DNA of 64,000 nt from Citrobacter sp. Marseille-Q6884 (GCF_945906775.1 NZ_CAMDRE010000001.1:3038001-3102000), one strand, 5' to 3'. Positions 35,006 to 44,531 are shown, counted from the stretch's first letter. Made by a program: numbers and translations. Notes: generated from the letters alone by a model not told the origin.

Positions 35006-36010
35006 CTATACGTTATAGAAATCACGATACCAGTCAACGAAGTTTTTCACGCCATCTTTAACCGTTGTTTCGGGTTTGAAACCGATAACGTCATAGAGTG
35101 CCCTGGTCTCTGCGCTGGTTTCCAGCACATCGCCGGGTTGCAGGGGGAGCATATTTTTAGCGGCTTCGATACCCAGAGCATCTTCCAGCGCCTTAATGTA
35201 ATCCATTAATTCTACCGGGGCACTGTTACCGATATTATAGACCCGATACGGCGCAACACTTGTTGCTGGCGTTCCGGTCTCAACGGTCCATTGTGCATCA
35301 ACCTGCGGGATGATGTCCTGCAGTCGAACGATCGCCTCGGCGATGTCATCAATATAGGTAAAGTCGCGCTTCATCTTACCGAAGTTGTAGACGTCGATAC
35401 TTTTTCCTTCAAGCATCGCTTTAGTGAATTTAAACAGCGCCATATCCGGGCGACCCCACGGGCCGTACACGGTGAAGAAACGTAATCCGGTTGTCGGCAG
35501 TCCGTACAGGTGCGAATACGTATGGGCCATCAGTTCATTGGCTTTTTTGGTGGCTGCGTATAAGGATACCGGGTGATCGACGGAGTCATCCGTTGAAAAT
35601 GGCATTTTGCGATTCAGGCCGTACACGGAACTGGAGGAGGCATAGAGCAGGTGTTGGACGTGATTATGCCGACACCCTTCCAGCACATTCAGGAAGCCAG
35701 TCAGATTAGAATCCGCGTATGCATGAGGATTTTCGAGCGAGTAACGTACACCAGCCTGAGCGGCGAGATGTATCACGCGATCGAACTGCTCGGTTGCGAA
35801 GAGCGCAGCCATGCTGTCCCGGTTTGCTAAATCAACTTTATGAAAATGAAAACCGGGCTGCACCAATAAATCCAGACGAGCCTGTTTAAGACTCACATCG
35901 TAGTAATCATTAAGGTTATCGATACCGACGACCTGATGACCCGCCTTCAGGAGGCGTTCACTCACGTGGAAGCCGATAAAACCAGCAGCGCCCGTAACCA
36001 GGTATTTCAT
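35006..36010 (-). CDS. UDP-glucuronate 4-epimerase-like NAD-dependent epimerase
   Basis: Extended short-chain dehydrogenase, 334 residues, expected to interconvert UDP-glucuronate and UDP-galacturonate. GAAGFIG is at residues 7-13, ASSSSVYG at 124-131, and Y151 with K155 (YAATKK) are catalytic. AQAGVRYSLENP and the TVYGPWGRPDMA block are typical of the WbnF/GlaKP/CapI-type epimerases. It faces ugd, whose product it would use. This gene is not present between ugd and wzzB in E. coli K-12. The galacturonate could go to the O antigen or the LPS core. Substrate assignment is by family only. Confidence 0.82.
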   Translation of the reverse strand: MKYLVTGAAGFIGFHVSERLLKAGHQVVGIDNLNDYYDVSLKQARLDLLVQPGFHFHKVDLANRDSMAALFATEQFDRVIHLAAQAGVRYSLENPHAYADSNLTGFLNVLEGCRHNHVQHLLYASSSSVYGLNRKMPFSTDDSVDHPVSLYAATKKANELMAHTYSHLYGLPTTGLRFFTVYGPWGRPDMALFKFTKAMLEGKSIDVYNFGKMKRDFTYIDDIAEAIVRLQDIIPQVDAQWTVETGTPATSVAPYRVYNIGNSAPVELMDYIKALEDALGIEAAKNMLPLQPGDVLETSAETRALYDVIGFKPETTVKDGVKNFVDWYRDFYNV

Positions 36011-36362
36011 TTCACATTCCTCTGTCAGGCCAAATTATAACCAGGTGCCAGCAAGCACCGCAAAAAATAGAATCATACCGCTAGATGGTAAAAAAGATAA
36101 TGGCTATCTGCTACGAGCTGGGTGAATTTCAGGCGAATAGAGGCAAACATTCACATGCTGAATTGATTAATCGAATTATTTTTTAGCAAAGAGTAACGAC
36201 GTATTGACACTGAGATTTTTCTGCGTTTCTTATTACGTTAAGGTTAAAATACCAATTAAAATCTTTAAAACAATCTGCAATTTTTATCAATAATCCTATG
36301 GCATTACCTGCATTTATGACTAAACTATTTCCAGTTTCAGTCTTTCCTCATTTAGGGTATTT
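36011..36362. other. Divergent promoter region, epimerase gene and wzzB
   Basis: 352 AT-rich bases between two diverging genes, so it must hold promoters for both. I see no ORF and no repeat. A GTTAAGGTTAA stretch at about 36237-36247 was considered as a regulator half-site pair but the spacing does not fit PhoP, so none is assigned. Confidence 0.6.
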
Positions 36363-37346
36363 ATGTCTGTAAGTGATAACAACATATCCGGGCGTAGTAA
36401 CGATCCGGAGCAGATTGATTTGATCGATTTAGTCGTCCAATTGTGGCGCGGTAAAGTGACAATAATTGTCTGTGTGGTCGTTGCGATTGTGCTGGCGGTA
36501 GGCTATCTGGCGGTGGCGAAAGAGAAATGGACCTCTACCGCGATTATCACTCAACCGGATGTGGCGCAGATTGCGACGTACAATAACGCGTTAAACATTG
36601 TGTATGGTAGCAGTGCACCAAAGGTAAGTGATCTGCAGACGAATGTGATTGGTCGTTTCAGCACCTCTTTATCTGCGTTAGCTGAAGCGCTCGATAATCA
36701 GGAAGAACCTGAAAAGCTGACTATTGAGCAGTCTGTAAAAGGCCAGCCATTGCCACTGGCTGTTTCTTATGTCAGCAATTCAGCGGAAGGGGCTCAGCGC
36801 CAGCTTGCTGAATACATTCAACAAACTGATGAAAAAGTCGCCAAAGAGCTGAAACTTGATTTGACTGATAACATCAAGTTGCAAAAGACGACGCTTGAAG
36901 ATTCTCTGAAAACCCAGGAAGTAGTGGCGCAGGAGCAAAAAGAGTTACGCATCAAGCAAATCCAGGAAGCGTTACGTTATGCCGAACAGGCTAATGTGAC
37001 GAAACCGCAGCTTCAGCAAACTCAGGATGTGACGCAGGACAGTATGTTCCTTCTGGGGAGCGATGCTCTGAAATCCATGATTGCGCACGAGGCGACACGT
37101 CCTTTGATATTGTCTGATAACTACTTCCAGACCAAACAAAAGCTGCTGGATATTGAAAATCTGAAGCTTGAAGGGACAGAGATGCATGCCTATCGCTACG
37201 TGATGAAACCGACCCTGCCGATTCGTCGCGACAGTCCCAAAAAATCGATAACTTTGGTGTTGGCGGTACTGCTCGGCGGGATGATTGGTGCGGGTGTAGT
37301 TCTGGGACGAAATGCACTGCGTGGTTACAAAGCGAAAGCAATGTAA
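36363..37346 (+). CDS. wzzB: O-antigen chain-length determinant WzzB
   Basis: Polysaccharide co-polymerase that sets the modal length of O antigen made by Wzy. 327 residues with the expected layout: a short cytoplasmic N-terminus, a first membrane segment about 32-53, a periplasmic helical domain with a long coiled region (about 155-230), a Pro-rich stretch (PTLPIRRDSPKK) and a second membrane segment about 293-315 ending in a basic tail. It normally acts with the Wzy at 27171. Separated from the O-antigen block by gnd, ugd and the epimerase gene, as usual. Confidence 0.95.
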   Translation: MSVSDNNISGRSNDPEQIDLIDLVVQLWRGKVTIIVCVVVAIVLAVGYLAVAKEKWTSTAIITQPDVAQIATYNNALNIVYGSSAPKVSDLQTNVIGRFSTSLSALAEALDNQEEPEKLTIEQSVKGQPLPLAVSYVSNSAEGAQRQLAEYIQQTDEKVAKELKLDLTDNIKLQKTTLEDSLKTQEVVAQEQKELRIKQIQEALRYAEQANVTKPQLQQTQDVTQDSMFLLGSDALKSMIAHEATRPLILSDNYFQTKQKLLDIENLKLEGTEMHAYRYVMKPTLPIRRDSPKKSITLVLAVLLGGMIGAGVVLGRNALRGYKAKAM

Positions 37347-37373
37347 GTCTGTATGCTTCTGAACTGAATAACA

Positions 37374-37400
37374 AAAACCGGGTATCACCCGGTTTTTTTA
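37374..37400. terminator. Terminator between wzzB and hisI
   Basis: An 8-base perfect stem (37376-37383 with 37387-37394), a 3-base loop, then seven T on the + strand for wzzB; the A-run on the other side gives a T-run for the his operon too. Confidence 0.88.
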
Positions 37401-37410
37401 TGCCCGAAGT

Positions 37411-38022
37411 TTACTGATGGCGCTTGCGCAAATTCTCAATCACGGTGGTCAGGTCGAGTTCCTGATCCTGCAGCAGCACCAGCAGGTGATACATCAGGTC
37501 CGAAGCTTCATTGGTCAGTTCGAAACGATCCTGTACCGTCGCGGCCAGCGCCGTTTCTACGCCTTCTTCCCCGACTTTTTGTGCGATGCGTTTGGTGCCG
37601 CTGGCATACAGTTTTGCCGTGTAAGAGCTTGCCGGATCGGCCGTTTTACGCTCAGCAAGCAGTTGCTCAAGCTGATACAGAAACAGCCACTGGTGGCTGG
37701 CTTCACCAAAACAGCTGCTGGTGCCTTTATGGCAGGTGGGGCCAATCGGGTTAACCAGCGCTAACAGAGTGTCGTTATCGCAATCTGGCGTAATGCTGAC
37801 AACGTTAAGAAAGTGGCCGGAGGTTTCCCCTTTGGTCCACAGCCGCTGTTTAGTACGCGAGTAAAACGTGACTTTCCCGCTTTCGATCGTTTGATCCAAC
37901 GCCTGCGGGTTCATATAGCCGAGCATCAATACTTCACCGGATACCGCATGCTGTACTACAACCGGCATCAGACCGTCGGTTTTCTCCCAGTCCAGTTCGC
38001 GGCATTGTTGCTTCGTTAACAT
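37411..38022 (-). CDS. hisI: Bifunctional phosphoribosyl-AMP cyclohydrolase / phosphoribosyl-ATP pyrophosphatase
   Basis: Catalyses the second and third steps of histidine synthesis (HisIE fusion). The N-terminal cyclohydrolase (residues 1-115) has the zinc/magnesium site region DCDNDTLL and the TCHKGTSSCF cysteines. The C-terminal pyrophosphatase (about 115-203) has the acidic helix GEEGVETALAA and NEASDLMYH. 203 residues. It is the last gene of the operon and overlaps hisF by 7 bases. Confidence 0.97.
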   Translation of the reverse strand: MLTKQQCRELDWEKTDGLMPVVVQHAVSGEVLMLGYMNPQALDQTIESGKVTFYSRTKQRLWTKGETSGHFLNVVSITPDCDNDTLLALVNPIGPTCHKGTSSCFGEASHQWLFLYQLEQLLAERKTADPASSYTAKLYASGTKRIAQKVGEEGVETALAATVQDRFELTNEASDLMYHLLVLLQDQELDLTTVIENLRKRHQ

Positions 38023-38792
38023 ATCCTGATCTCCACGCCCTGCGTTGCCAGGAACGTTTTTAATTCACCAATATTAATAATTTGCTTGTGGAAGACGGAG
38101 GCGGCGAGCGCGCCGTCAACGTCTGCGTCACGGAAGGCTTCGAGGAAATGTTCCATCGTGCCTGCGCCACCAGAGGCAATTAGCGGTACGTGGCAAACCT
38201 CACGTACTTTTTTCAGTTGCTCCAGATCGTAGCCGTTACGTACACCATCCTGATTCATCATGTTCAGGACAATTTCGCCCGCGCCACGTTTTTGGACCTC
38301 CTGCACCCAGTCCAGCGTTTCCCACTGGGTGACGCGGGTACGGTTTTCATCACCCGTATATTGATTGACGTGATATTTACCGGTTTCTGCGTCATACCAG
38401 GTATCAATGCCCACCACGATGCACTGTACGCCAAAGCGGTCCGCCAAACGGGTGATAAGCTCCGGTTCGGCCAGCGCCGGGGAGTTGATGGATATTTTAT
38501 CTGCACCGAAGGAGAGGATCCGCGCCGCATCGTCGATGGACTTAATCCCGCCGGCTACGCAGAACGGAATATCGATCACTTCTGCCACGCGGGATACCCA
38601 ACTCTTATCCACCACGCGACCATCGCTGGAGGCGGTGATATCGTAAAACACCAGTTCATCAGCGCCTTCATCGGCATAGCGCTTCGCCAGTGGGACGATG
38701 TCGCCAATGATTTCATGATTGCGAAACTGGACGCCTTTCACCACCTGACCATCACGAACATCCAGACAAGGAATTATGCGTTTTGCCAGCAT
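38016..38792 (-). CDS. hisF: Imidazole glycerol phosphate synthase cyclase subunit
   Basis: TIM-barrel subunit that uses ammonia from HisH to make imidazole glycerol phosphate and AICAR from PRFAR. 258 residues. The catalytic D11 is in IPCLDVRDG, D130-like Asp in VVGIDTWYD, and the phosphate-binding glycines in SGGAGTMEH. It overlaps hisA by 19 bases and hisI by 7. Confidence 0.98.
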   Translation of the reverse strand: MLAKRIIPCLDVRDGQVVKGVQFRNHEIIGDIVPLAKRYADEGADELVFYDITASSDGRVVDKSWVSRVAEVIDIPFCVAGGIKSIDDAARILSFGADKISINSPALAEPELITRLADRFGVQCIVVGIDTWYDAETGKYHVNQYTGDENRTRVTQWETLDWVQEVQKRGAGEIVLNMMNQDGVRNGYDLEQLKKVREVCHVPLIASGGAGTMEHFLEAFRDADVDGALAASVFHKQIINIGELKTFLATQGVEIRIC

Positions 38793-39511
38793 TGGATGGC
38801 CTCCTCAACGGTAAATTTACCTTCCAGCAGCGCTCGTCCCACGATCACGCCACGAACGCCGGTATCACGCAACGCTGCAACATCGTCGATATCTCCAATT
38901 CCGCCGGATGACTGAAAGGCCACCTGCGGATATCGGGCGCACACTTCGTTATAAAGCGACACGTTGGAGCCCGCCAGCGTACCGTCGCGAGAAATATCGG
39001 TGCACAGCACATGTTTCAGGCCGACCGGTAAATAGGTCTCCACCAGCGCTTCCAGCGAAACGCCGGAGTCTTCCTGCCAGCCGCTAACCGCTACCTGTTT
39101 GTTCCCGCGCTCGTCAATACGAACGTCCAGCGCCAGCACCAGCGCGTCGGCGCCAAACCGGGCGAACCAGCCTTTAACGACCTCCGGTGACTTCACCGCA
39201 GTGGAGCCGACAACCACACGCGCAACGCCGGCATCGAGCAGAGCGGCAACGTCTTCTTCTGTGCGCACACCGCCACCAACCTGTACCGGAACGTCTACAC
39301 TTGCGACCAGTGTTTTAATCAGGGCTATTTGGCGCTTGAGGGGATCTTTGGCTCCGGTGAGATCCACCAGATGCAGTACCTGCGCACCCTGTGCGGCGTA
39401 GTCCTGCAAACGAGGTAAGGGGTTGTTGCCGTAATCGCGCTGTTTTGCATAATCGCCCTGATGGAGGCGTACCACCGTGCCGTCGATTAAATCTAATGCC
39501 GGAATAATCAT
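38774..39511 (-). CDS. hisA: ProFAR isomerase
   Basis: Amadori isomerase converting ProFAR to PRFAR, a TIM barrel of 245 residues. The catalytic D8 is in PALDLIDG and the second Asp in CTDISRDGT; GGGVRTEEDV and SSGGIGDIDD are the phosphate loops. I start it at the ATG at 39511, whose A is also the last base of the hisH TGA; a GTG one codon earlier is possible but would add a Met absent from relatives. Confidence 0.97.
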   Translation of the reverse strand: MIIPALDLIDGTVVRLHQGDYAKQRDYGNNPLPRLQDYAAQGAQVLHLVDLTGAKDPLKRQIALIKTLVASVDVPVQVGGGVRTEEDVAALLDAGVARVVVGSTAVKSPEVVKGWFARFGADALVLALDVRIDERGNKQVAVSGWQEDSGVSLEALVETYLPVGLKHVLCTDISRDGTLAGSNVSLYNEVCARYPQVAFQSSGGIGDIDDVAALRDTGVRGVIVGRALLEGKFTVEEAIQCWQNA

Positions 39512-40101
39512 CACATCTCCAGAAAGTTTTTCAGCAACTGCGCCCCGGCGGCACCCGAGCGCTCAGGGTGGAATTGCACGCCGAAGAAATTGTCTTTTTG
39601 TACCGCTGCGGTGAACGGTTCGCCGTAGTTACACTGAGCGATGGTCCAGGGATTCACCGGCATGGCATAGCTGTGTACAAAGTAAAAATACGCACCGTCC
39701 TCAATGCCCTGGAACAGGCGATTACCGGCCTGTGGGTAAACGCGATTCCAGCCCATGTGCGGCAAAGGGAGGCCAAAATCGGTCATTTTGGGCACATCCT
39801 GATCAATAATACCCAGCAGATCCACACCATGACTCTCTTCGCTACGACGACCCAGCAGCTGCATACCCAAACAAATCCCCAGTACAGGCTGAGTACAGGC
39901 TTTGATGAGTTCAATGAGCTCACGTGCCTGCAACTGATCCATTGCTGATTGTGCAGTGCCCACACCGGGCAGGAAAAGTTTATCGGCGCGCAGGACAACA
40001 TCGGCGTCACGGCTGACGATCGGGTCATATCCATGACGCGCCACGGCGGATTTCACCGAGTTCAGGTTGGCGCAGCCCGTGTCGAGGATCACCACGTTCA
40101 T
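39511..40101 (-). CDS. hisH: Imidazole glycerol phosphate synthase glutaminase subunit
   Basis: Class I glutamine amidotransferase that supplies ammonia to HisF. 196 residues; nucleophile Cys in LGICLGMQLLG, and the His-Pro-Glu of GVQFHPERSG completes the triad. Start at the ATG at 40101, sharing one base with the hisB stop (TGATG), which suggests termination-reinitiation. Confidence 0.97.
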   Translation of the reverse strand: MNVVILDTGCANLNSVKSAVARHGYDPIVSRDADVVLRADKLFLPGVGTAQSAMDQLQARELIELIKACTQPVLGICLGMQLLGRRSEESHGVDLLGIIDQDVPKMTDFGLPLPHMGWNRVYPQAGNRLFQGIEDGAYFYFVHSYAMPVNPWTIAQCNYGEPFTAAVQKDNFFGVQFHPERSGAAGAQLLKNFLEM

Positions 40102-41168
40102 CACAGCACCCCTTTTGAGGAAGGAAGCGTGTCGCCTTCTACGCGAATCGCCTGGCGCAGCGTGCGGCCAAATGCTTTGAATAAACTTTCTACACGGTGG
40201 TGATCATTTTTGCCTTTCGTCTTCAGGTGCAGCGTCGCGCCCATGGTGTAGGAGAGCGAACGGAAGAAATGCTCGACCATCTCGGTACTTAAATCGCCAA
40301 CGCGCTGATAGGCAAATTCAGCCCGGTATTCCAGGTGAGGACGCCCGGAGATATCCAGTGCGCAACGTGCCAGGCATTCGTCCATCGGCAGTACAAAACC
40401 AAAACGATTGATGCCGCGTTTATCGCCCAGAGCCAGCTTTAAGGCTTCTCCCAGCGCCAGACCGGTATCTTCCACCGTGTGGTGATCGTCAATATACAGA
40501 TCGCCTTTCACGGCAATTTCCATGCAAAAACCGCCGTGGGTCGAGATTTGATCCAGCATGTGGTCGAAGAAACCTACGCCGGTATTAATTTTGCTCCGAC
40601 CTTCGCGATCCAGCCAGACTTTGACATCAATCTGGGTTTCTTTCGTGTTACGTTCAACGTGGGCAAAGCGGTCGCGTTTGGTCAGCTGCTCGCTAATCAT
40701 TGACCAGTTCAGGGTATCACGGTGATAGCGTAATCCGGTGATACCCATGTTTTCAGCCAGTTGAATATCAGTGGCGCGGTCGCCAATGACGTAGCTGTTT
40801 GCAGCATCCAGAGCCTGCTCAACGAGATACTGTTCCACCAGTTTGACTTTTGGCTTCCGGCAATCGCACTCATCCGCCGGCAGGTGTGGGCAGATCAGTA
40901 CCTCATCAAACACAATGCCCTGCGAGGTGAAAATCTGCATCATCAGGTTATGTGGGCCATCGAAGTCAACCTGCGGGAAGCTCGATGTTCCCAGTCCATC
41001 CTGGTTGGTGATCATGACCAGTTTAAAACCGGCTTTTTGCAGTTTCAGCAGCGCAGGAATCACCTCCGGCTCAAAAGCCAGTTTGTCAAAGCGATCAACC
41101 TGAAAATCAGTTGGCGGTTCGGAAATCAGGGTTCCATCACGGTCAATAAAAAGATACTTCTGGCTCAT
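40101..41168 (-). CDS. hisB: Histidinol-phosphatase / imidazoleglycerol-phosphate dehydratase
   Basis: Bifunctional enzyme of 355 residues. The N-terminal HAD phosphatase (1-165) has the D9-x-D11-GT nucleophile motif and a Cys/His zinc-binding loop (CPHLPADECDCRKP). The C-terminal dehydratase (about 170-355) has the two manganese-binding motifs FFDHMLDQ...H and DDHHTVED, and NDHHRVES. Overlaps hisC by 4 bases. Confidence 0.98.
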   Translation of the reverse strand: MSQKYLFIDRDGTLISEPPTDFQVDRFDKLAFEPEVIPALLKLQKAGFKLVMITNQDGLGTSSFPQVDFDGPHNLMMQIFTSQGIVFDEVLICPHLPADECDCRKPKVKLVEQYLVEQALDAANSYVIGDRATDIQLAENMGITGLRYHRDTLNWSMISEQLTKRDRFAHVERNTKETQIDVKVWLDREGRSKINTGVGFFDHMLDQISTHGGFCMEIAVKGDLYIDDHHTVEDTGLALGEALKLALGDKRGINRFGFVLPMDECLARCALDISGRPHLEYRAEFAYQRVGDLSTEMVEHFFRSLSYTMGATLHLKTKGKNDHHRVESLFKAFGRTLRQAIRVEGDTLPSSKGVL

Positions 41169-42244
41169 ACTTGCTCCGCACGTAAAGCGTCAATGACGCG
41201 CTGGCTCTCTTCGCGGGTTCCAACTGTAATACGCAGGCAGCCGCTTAACGAAGGTTGTTTGTTCTGATCTCGTAAGATAATGCCTTGATCCCACAAAGAT
41301 TTAAACACCGAACTGGTGGCTTTAAAGCGTGCCAGAACATAGTTGGTTTGCGAGTCGAAAACCTGTTCCACGCAGGGGATTGTTTTCAGGTTATCGACCA
41401 GAAACTGACGCTCCTCCAGGATCTGCGCTACGCGTTCACGCATGGCCGTGATGCCTTGCGGCGTCAGCGCCTGGGCGGCGATATCCGCCACTGGCGTAGA
41501 AAGCGGATAGGGGGCAATCACTTTCAGCAGCAGATTGATAATTTCTTCATTAGCCAGCGTAAAACCACAGCGCAAACCGGCCAGGGCAAAGGCTTTCGAG
41601 AGCGTACGCAGGATCACCAGATTCGGATATTCGCAAAGCCAGCCAGCCAGTGTCGCCTGCGGACAAAACTCAATATAGGCCTCATCGGCAACCACAATGG
41701 CTTTACCTTGTGTCATGTCGATCAATGCGCGCAGATCTTGTGGGTTAATCAGCTGGCCGGTTGGGTTATTGGGGCTGCAAACGTAGACCACTTTCACACC
41801 ATCAAGCTTGTCGGCGATGCCTGGCAAATCCAGTTGCCAGTTATCAAGGGTCGGGACGGTACGACATTCAACGCCAATTGTTTCGGCGCTGACGCTGTAC
41901 ATGCCGTAAGTCGGCGGACAGTACAAAATTGCATCTTTACCGGGTTCGCAAAAAGCACGGACCAACAGTTCGATCCCTTCATCGGCACCACGGCTGACCA
42001 GAACCTGCTCCGGTCTAACGCCGGCGTACTGCGCGTAGTTTTCGATCACCGCTTTTGGCTGACACTCAGGGTAACGGTTAAGCGTCTGTTGGCTTAACTG
42101 AAATTCAACGGCGGTCGGAAACTCGTTAGCGTTCAGCCAGACATCGCCATTGCCGCCCAGACGGCGGGCAGACAGATAGGGCGTCAACTCGCGGACGTTT
42201 TTACGGGCTAAGTCGGTGACGCTGAGAATCTTGTCAGTGCTCAT
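41165..42244 (-). CDS. hisC: Histidinol-phosphate aminotransferase
   Basis: PLP-dependent class I/II aminotransferase converting imidazole acetol phosphate and glutamate to histidinol phosphate. 359 residues. CSPNNPTG, ADEAYIEF and the PLP lysine segment RTLSKAFALAGLRCGF are all present. The N-terminus (MSTDKILSVTDLARKN) is about three residues longer than E. coli K-12. Overlaps hisD by 4 bases (ATGA). Confidence 0.98.
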   Translation of the reverse strand: MSTDKILSVTDLARKNVRELTPYLSARRLGGNGDVWLNANEFPTAVEFQLSQQTLNRYPECQPKAVIENYAQYAGVRPEQVLVSRGADEGIELLVRAFCEPGKDAILYCPPTYGMYSVSAETIGVECRTVPTLDNWQLDLPGIADKLDGVKVVYVCSPNNPTGQLINPQDLRALIDMTQGKAIVVADEAYIEFCPQATLAGWLCEYPNLVILRTLSKAFALAGLRCGFTLANEEIINLLLKVIAPYPLSTPVADIAAQALTPQGITAMRERVAQILEERQFLVDNLKTIPCVEQVFDSQTNYVLARFKATSSVFKSLWDQGIILRDQNKQPSLSGCLRITVGTREESQRVIDALRAEQV

Positions 42245-43545
42245 GCTTGCTCCTTCAGGGCGTTAACACGCAGGGTGACGGCATTTTTGTGGGCGGTCAG
42301 TCGCTCAGCGGCGGCCAGCGTTTCAATGGTTGAGGCCAGGGCAGAGAAACCTTGTGGTGATAACTCCTGCACGGTCATCCGTTTCTGAAAATCAGCAAGT
42401 CCGAGACTTGAGCAGGTTGCGGTGTACCCGTAGGTTGGCAGGACGTGGTTAGTCCCTGAGGCATAATCACCGGCGGATTCCGGCGACCAGTCACCGAGAA
42501 ATACGGAGCCAGCGCTGGTAATCTCATCAACCCGTTCACGCGCATCGCGGGTCTGAATGATGAGGTGTTCAGGACCGTATTGATTAGAGATAGCGATGCA
42601 CTGATCTAAATCGTTAGCCACAATCAGACGGCTCGCGCTGAGCGCCTGACGCGCGGTTTCCGCTCGCGGCAATTCAGCAAGCTGACGTTCTACGGCCTCT
42701 GCGACACGGCGGGCGATATCGGCGTCGGGGGTGAGCAGAATCACCTGTGAATCGGGTCCGTGTTCAGCCTGAGAGAGTAAGTCAGACGCGACGAAATCGG
42801 GCGTTGCACCGCTGTCGGCAATTACCAGAACTTCTGAAGGACCTGCAGGCATGTCAATGGCTGCACCGTCCAGACGCTGGCTGACCTGGCGTTTTGCTTC
42901 GGTCACATACGCATTGCCGGGTCCAAAAATTTTATCCACTTTCGGTACGGTTTCGCTCCCAAATGCCAGTGCAGCAATGGCCTGAGCGCCGCCGACATTA
43001 AAGACATCCTGGACACCACATAACTGCGCCGCATAAAGAATTTCGTCGGCGATAGGGGGCGGCGAACACAGCACTACTTTACGGCAACCCGCGATACGGG
43101 CTGGCGTGGCGAGCATTAATACCGTAGAGAAGAGCGGTGCCGACCCCCCGGGAATATACAGACCCACAGAATCTACCGGACGGGTAACCTGCTGGCAGCG
43201 CACACCGGGCTGCGTTTCGATATCGACCACGGGCAGTTTTTGCGCATTATGGAACGTTTCAATGTTGCTAACGGCCACTGCCATGGCTTGTTTGAGGTCA
43301 TCACTCAGGCGAGTGCCAGCGGCCGCCATGTCTTCAGTACTGACTTTTAGCGCCGTCACGTTGGTTTTATCGAACTTCGCGCTGTATTCACGCAGTGCAT
43401 CATCACCACGGGACTTCACGTTATCCAGTATTTCACTCACCGTGCGGGTGATGCTATCCGACGCGGAAATCGCCGGGCGCATCAGTAATTCGCGCTGCTG
43501 CTCCGGGCTACAGCTGTTCCAGTCAATGATTGTGCTAAAGCTCAT
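42241..43545 (-). CDS. hisD: Histidinol dehydrogenase
   Basis: Oxidises histidinol to histidine with two NAD+, zinc dependent. 434 residues from the ATG at 43545 (MSFSTIIDWNS), which has GGAG eight bases upstream; a GTG three codons earlier is less likely. The zinc-site segments are QAEHGPDSQ and GTNHVLPTYG; GPGNAYVTEAKRQV and DMPAGPSEVLVIAD are family signatures. It starts 6 bases from the hisG stop. Confidence 0.98.
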   Translation of the reverse strand: MSFSTIIDWNSCSPEQQRELLMRPAISASDSITRTVSEILDNVKSRGDDALREYSAKFDKTNVTALKVSTEDMAAAGTRLSDDLKQAMAVAVSNIETFHNAQKLPVVDIETQPGVRCQQVTRPVDSVGLYIPGGSAPLFSTVLMLATPARIAGCRKVVLCSPPPIADEILYAAQLCGVQDVFNVGGAQAIAALAFGSETVPKVDKIFGPGNAYVTEAKRQVSQRLDGAAIDMPAGPSEVLVIADSGATPDFVASDLLSQAEHGPDSQVILLTPDADIARRVAEAVERQLAELPRAETARQALSASRLIVANDLDQCIAISNQYGPEHLIIQTRDARERVDEITSAGSVFLGDWSPESAGDYASGTNHVLPTYGYTATCSSLGLADFQKRMTVQELSPQGFSALASTIETLAAAERLTAHKNAVTLRVNALKEQA

Positions 43546-43550
43546 GGCTG

Positions 43551-44450
43551 TCACTCCATCATCTTTTCAATCGGTAGCACCAGAATCGAGCTGGCGCCGA
43601 GCGCTTTCAGTTTTTCCATGGTTTCCCAGAACAGGGTTTCACTGCTCACCATGTGCATTGCAACACGTTGCTGATCGCCAGCCAGCGGCAGAATGGTTGG
43701 GCGCTCAGCGCCAGGCAACAGGGCGATAACTTCGTCCAGTCGTTCACTCGGGGCATGCATCATGATGTACTTGGATTCACGTGCCTGAATGACCCCCTGA
43801 ATACGGGTCAGCAATTTATCAATCAGCAGTTGCTTGGCTTCAGCCATCTCACCGTCGCGTTGAATCAGGCAGGCTTTGGAACGATAAATCACTTCCACTT
43901 CACGCAGGCCATTTGCCTCCAGCGTGGCACCCGTTGAGACCAGATCGCAAATCGCATCGGCCAGGCCAGCGCGTGGGGCGACTTCGACAGAGCCGTTTAG
44001 CAGACAGGATTTAAATGAGACACCTTTTTGGTCGAGATAGCGCTTGAGCAGGTGTGGGTAAGAGGTGGCGATACGCTTACCGTTCAGTGCTGACGGACCC
44101 TCCCAGGCTTCATCAACCGGCGTCGCCAGCGAGAGGCGACAACCGCCGAAGTCCAGGCGACGCAGCGTAAAGTAGCGCGGGTCTTCACCCTGCGCCCGGC
44201 GGTTCAGCAACTCTTCTTCCAGAACGTTTTCACCGATGATGCCGAGATCAACGACGCCGTCCATCACCAGACCCGGAATATCGTCATCACGCACGCGGAG
44301 AATATCAATAGGCATATTCTCGGCCATGGCAATCAGGCGCTGGGTGTGAAGATTAATTTTAATGCCACAGCGAGCCAGTAATTCGCGTGAATCATCGCTT
44401 AAACGGCCTGATTTCTGCATAGCTATGCGTAAACGGGTATTGTCTAACAT
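43551..44450 (-). CDS. hisG: ATP phosphoribosyltransferase
   Basis: First and committed step of histidine synthesis, joining ATP and PRPP; feedback inhibited by histidine. The long form, 299 residues, with a C-terminal ACT-like regulatory domain (about 225-299). IAMQKSGRLS at the N-terminus, LGIIGENV, and the PRPP loop DLVSTGATLEANGL are present. First structural gene after the his leader and attenuator. Confidence 0.98.
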   Translation of the reverse strand: MLDNTRLRIAMQKSGRLSDDSRELLARCGIKINLHTQRLIAMAENMPIDILRVRDDDIPGLVMDGVVDLGIIGENVLEEELLNRRAQGEDPRYFTLRRLDFGGCRLSLATPVDEAWEGPSALNGKRIATSYPHLLKRYLDQKGVSFKSCLLNGSVEVAPRAGLADAICDLVSTGATLEANGLREVEVIYRSKACLIQRDGEMAEAKQLLIDKLLTRIQGVIQARESKYIMMHAPSERLDEVIALLPGAERPTILPLAGDQQRVAMHMVSSETLFWETMEKLKALGASSILVLPIEKMME

Positions 44451-44496
44451 TCTTTGTTCCTCGTTATCCTGTCTGATTCAATCTGAGTCGCGCACC

Positions 44497-44531
44497 AAAA
44501 AAAAAGCCCCCGGAAGATTTCTTCCGGGGGC
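44497..44531 (-). terminator. his operon attenuator
   Basis: A perfect 11-base stem (44506-44516 with 44521-44531), 4-base loop, and on the minus strand a run of nine T (44497-44505), just before hisG. With the leader peptide upstream it forms the classical ribosome-mediated attenuator: ribosome stalling at His codons favours an antiterminator. Confidence 0.95.

Noticed and set aside
36230..36260. PhoP- or PmrA-like direct repeat upstream of wzzB
   Set aside because: The GTTAA units are too close together to fit either consensus spacing.
38190..38915. 241-codon open frame opposite hisF and hisA
   Set aside because: Crosses a gene junction on the other strand and reflects its codon bias only.
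41285..42097. 270-codon open frame opposite hisC
   Set aside because: Antisense shadow of a fully conserved gene; no start signal and no recognisable product.
43137..43152. Run of C in hisD as a slippage site
   Set aside because: Only six C in GC-rich conserved coding sequence; no reason to expect instability.
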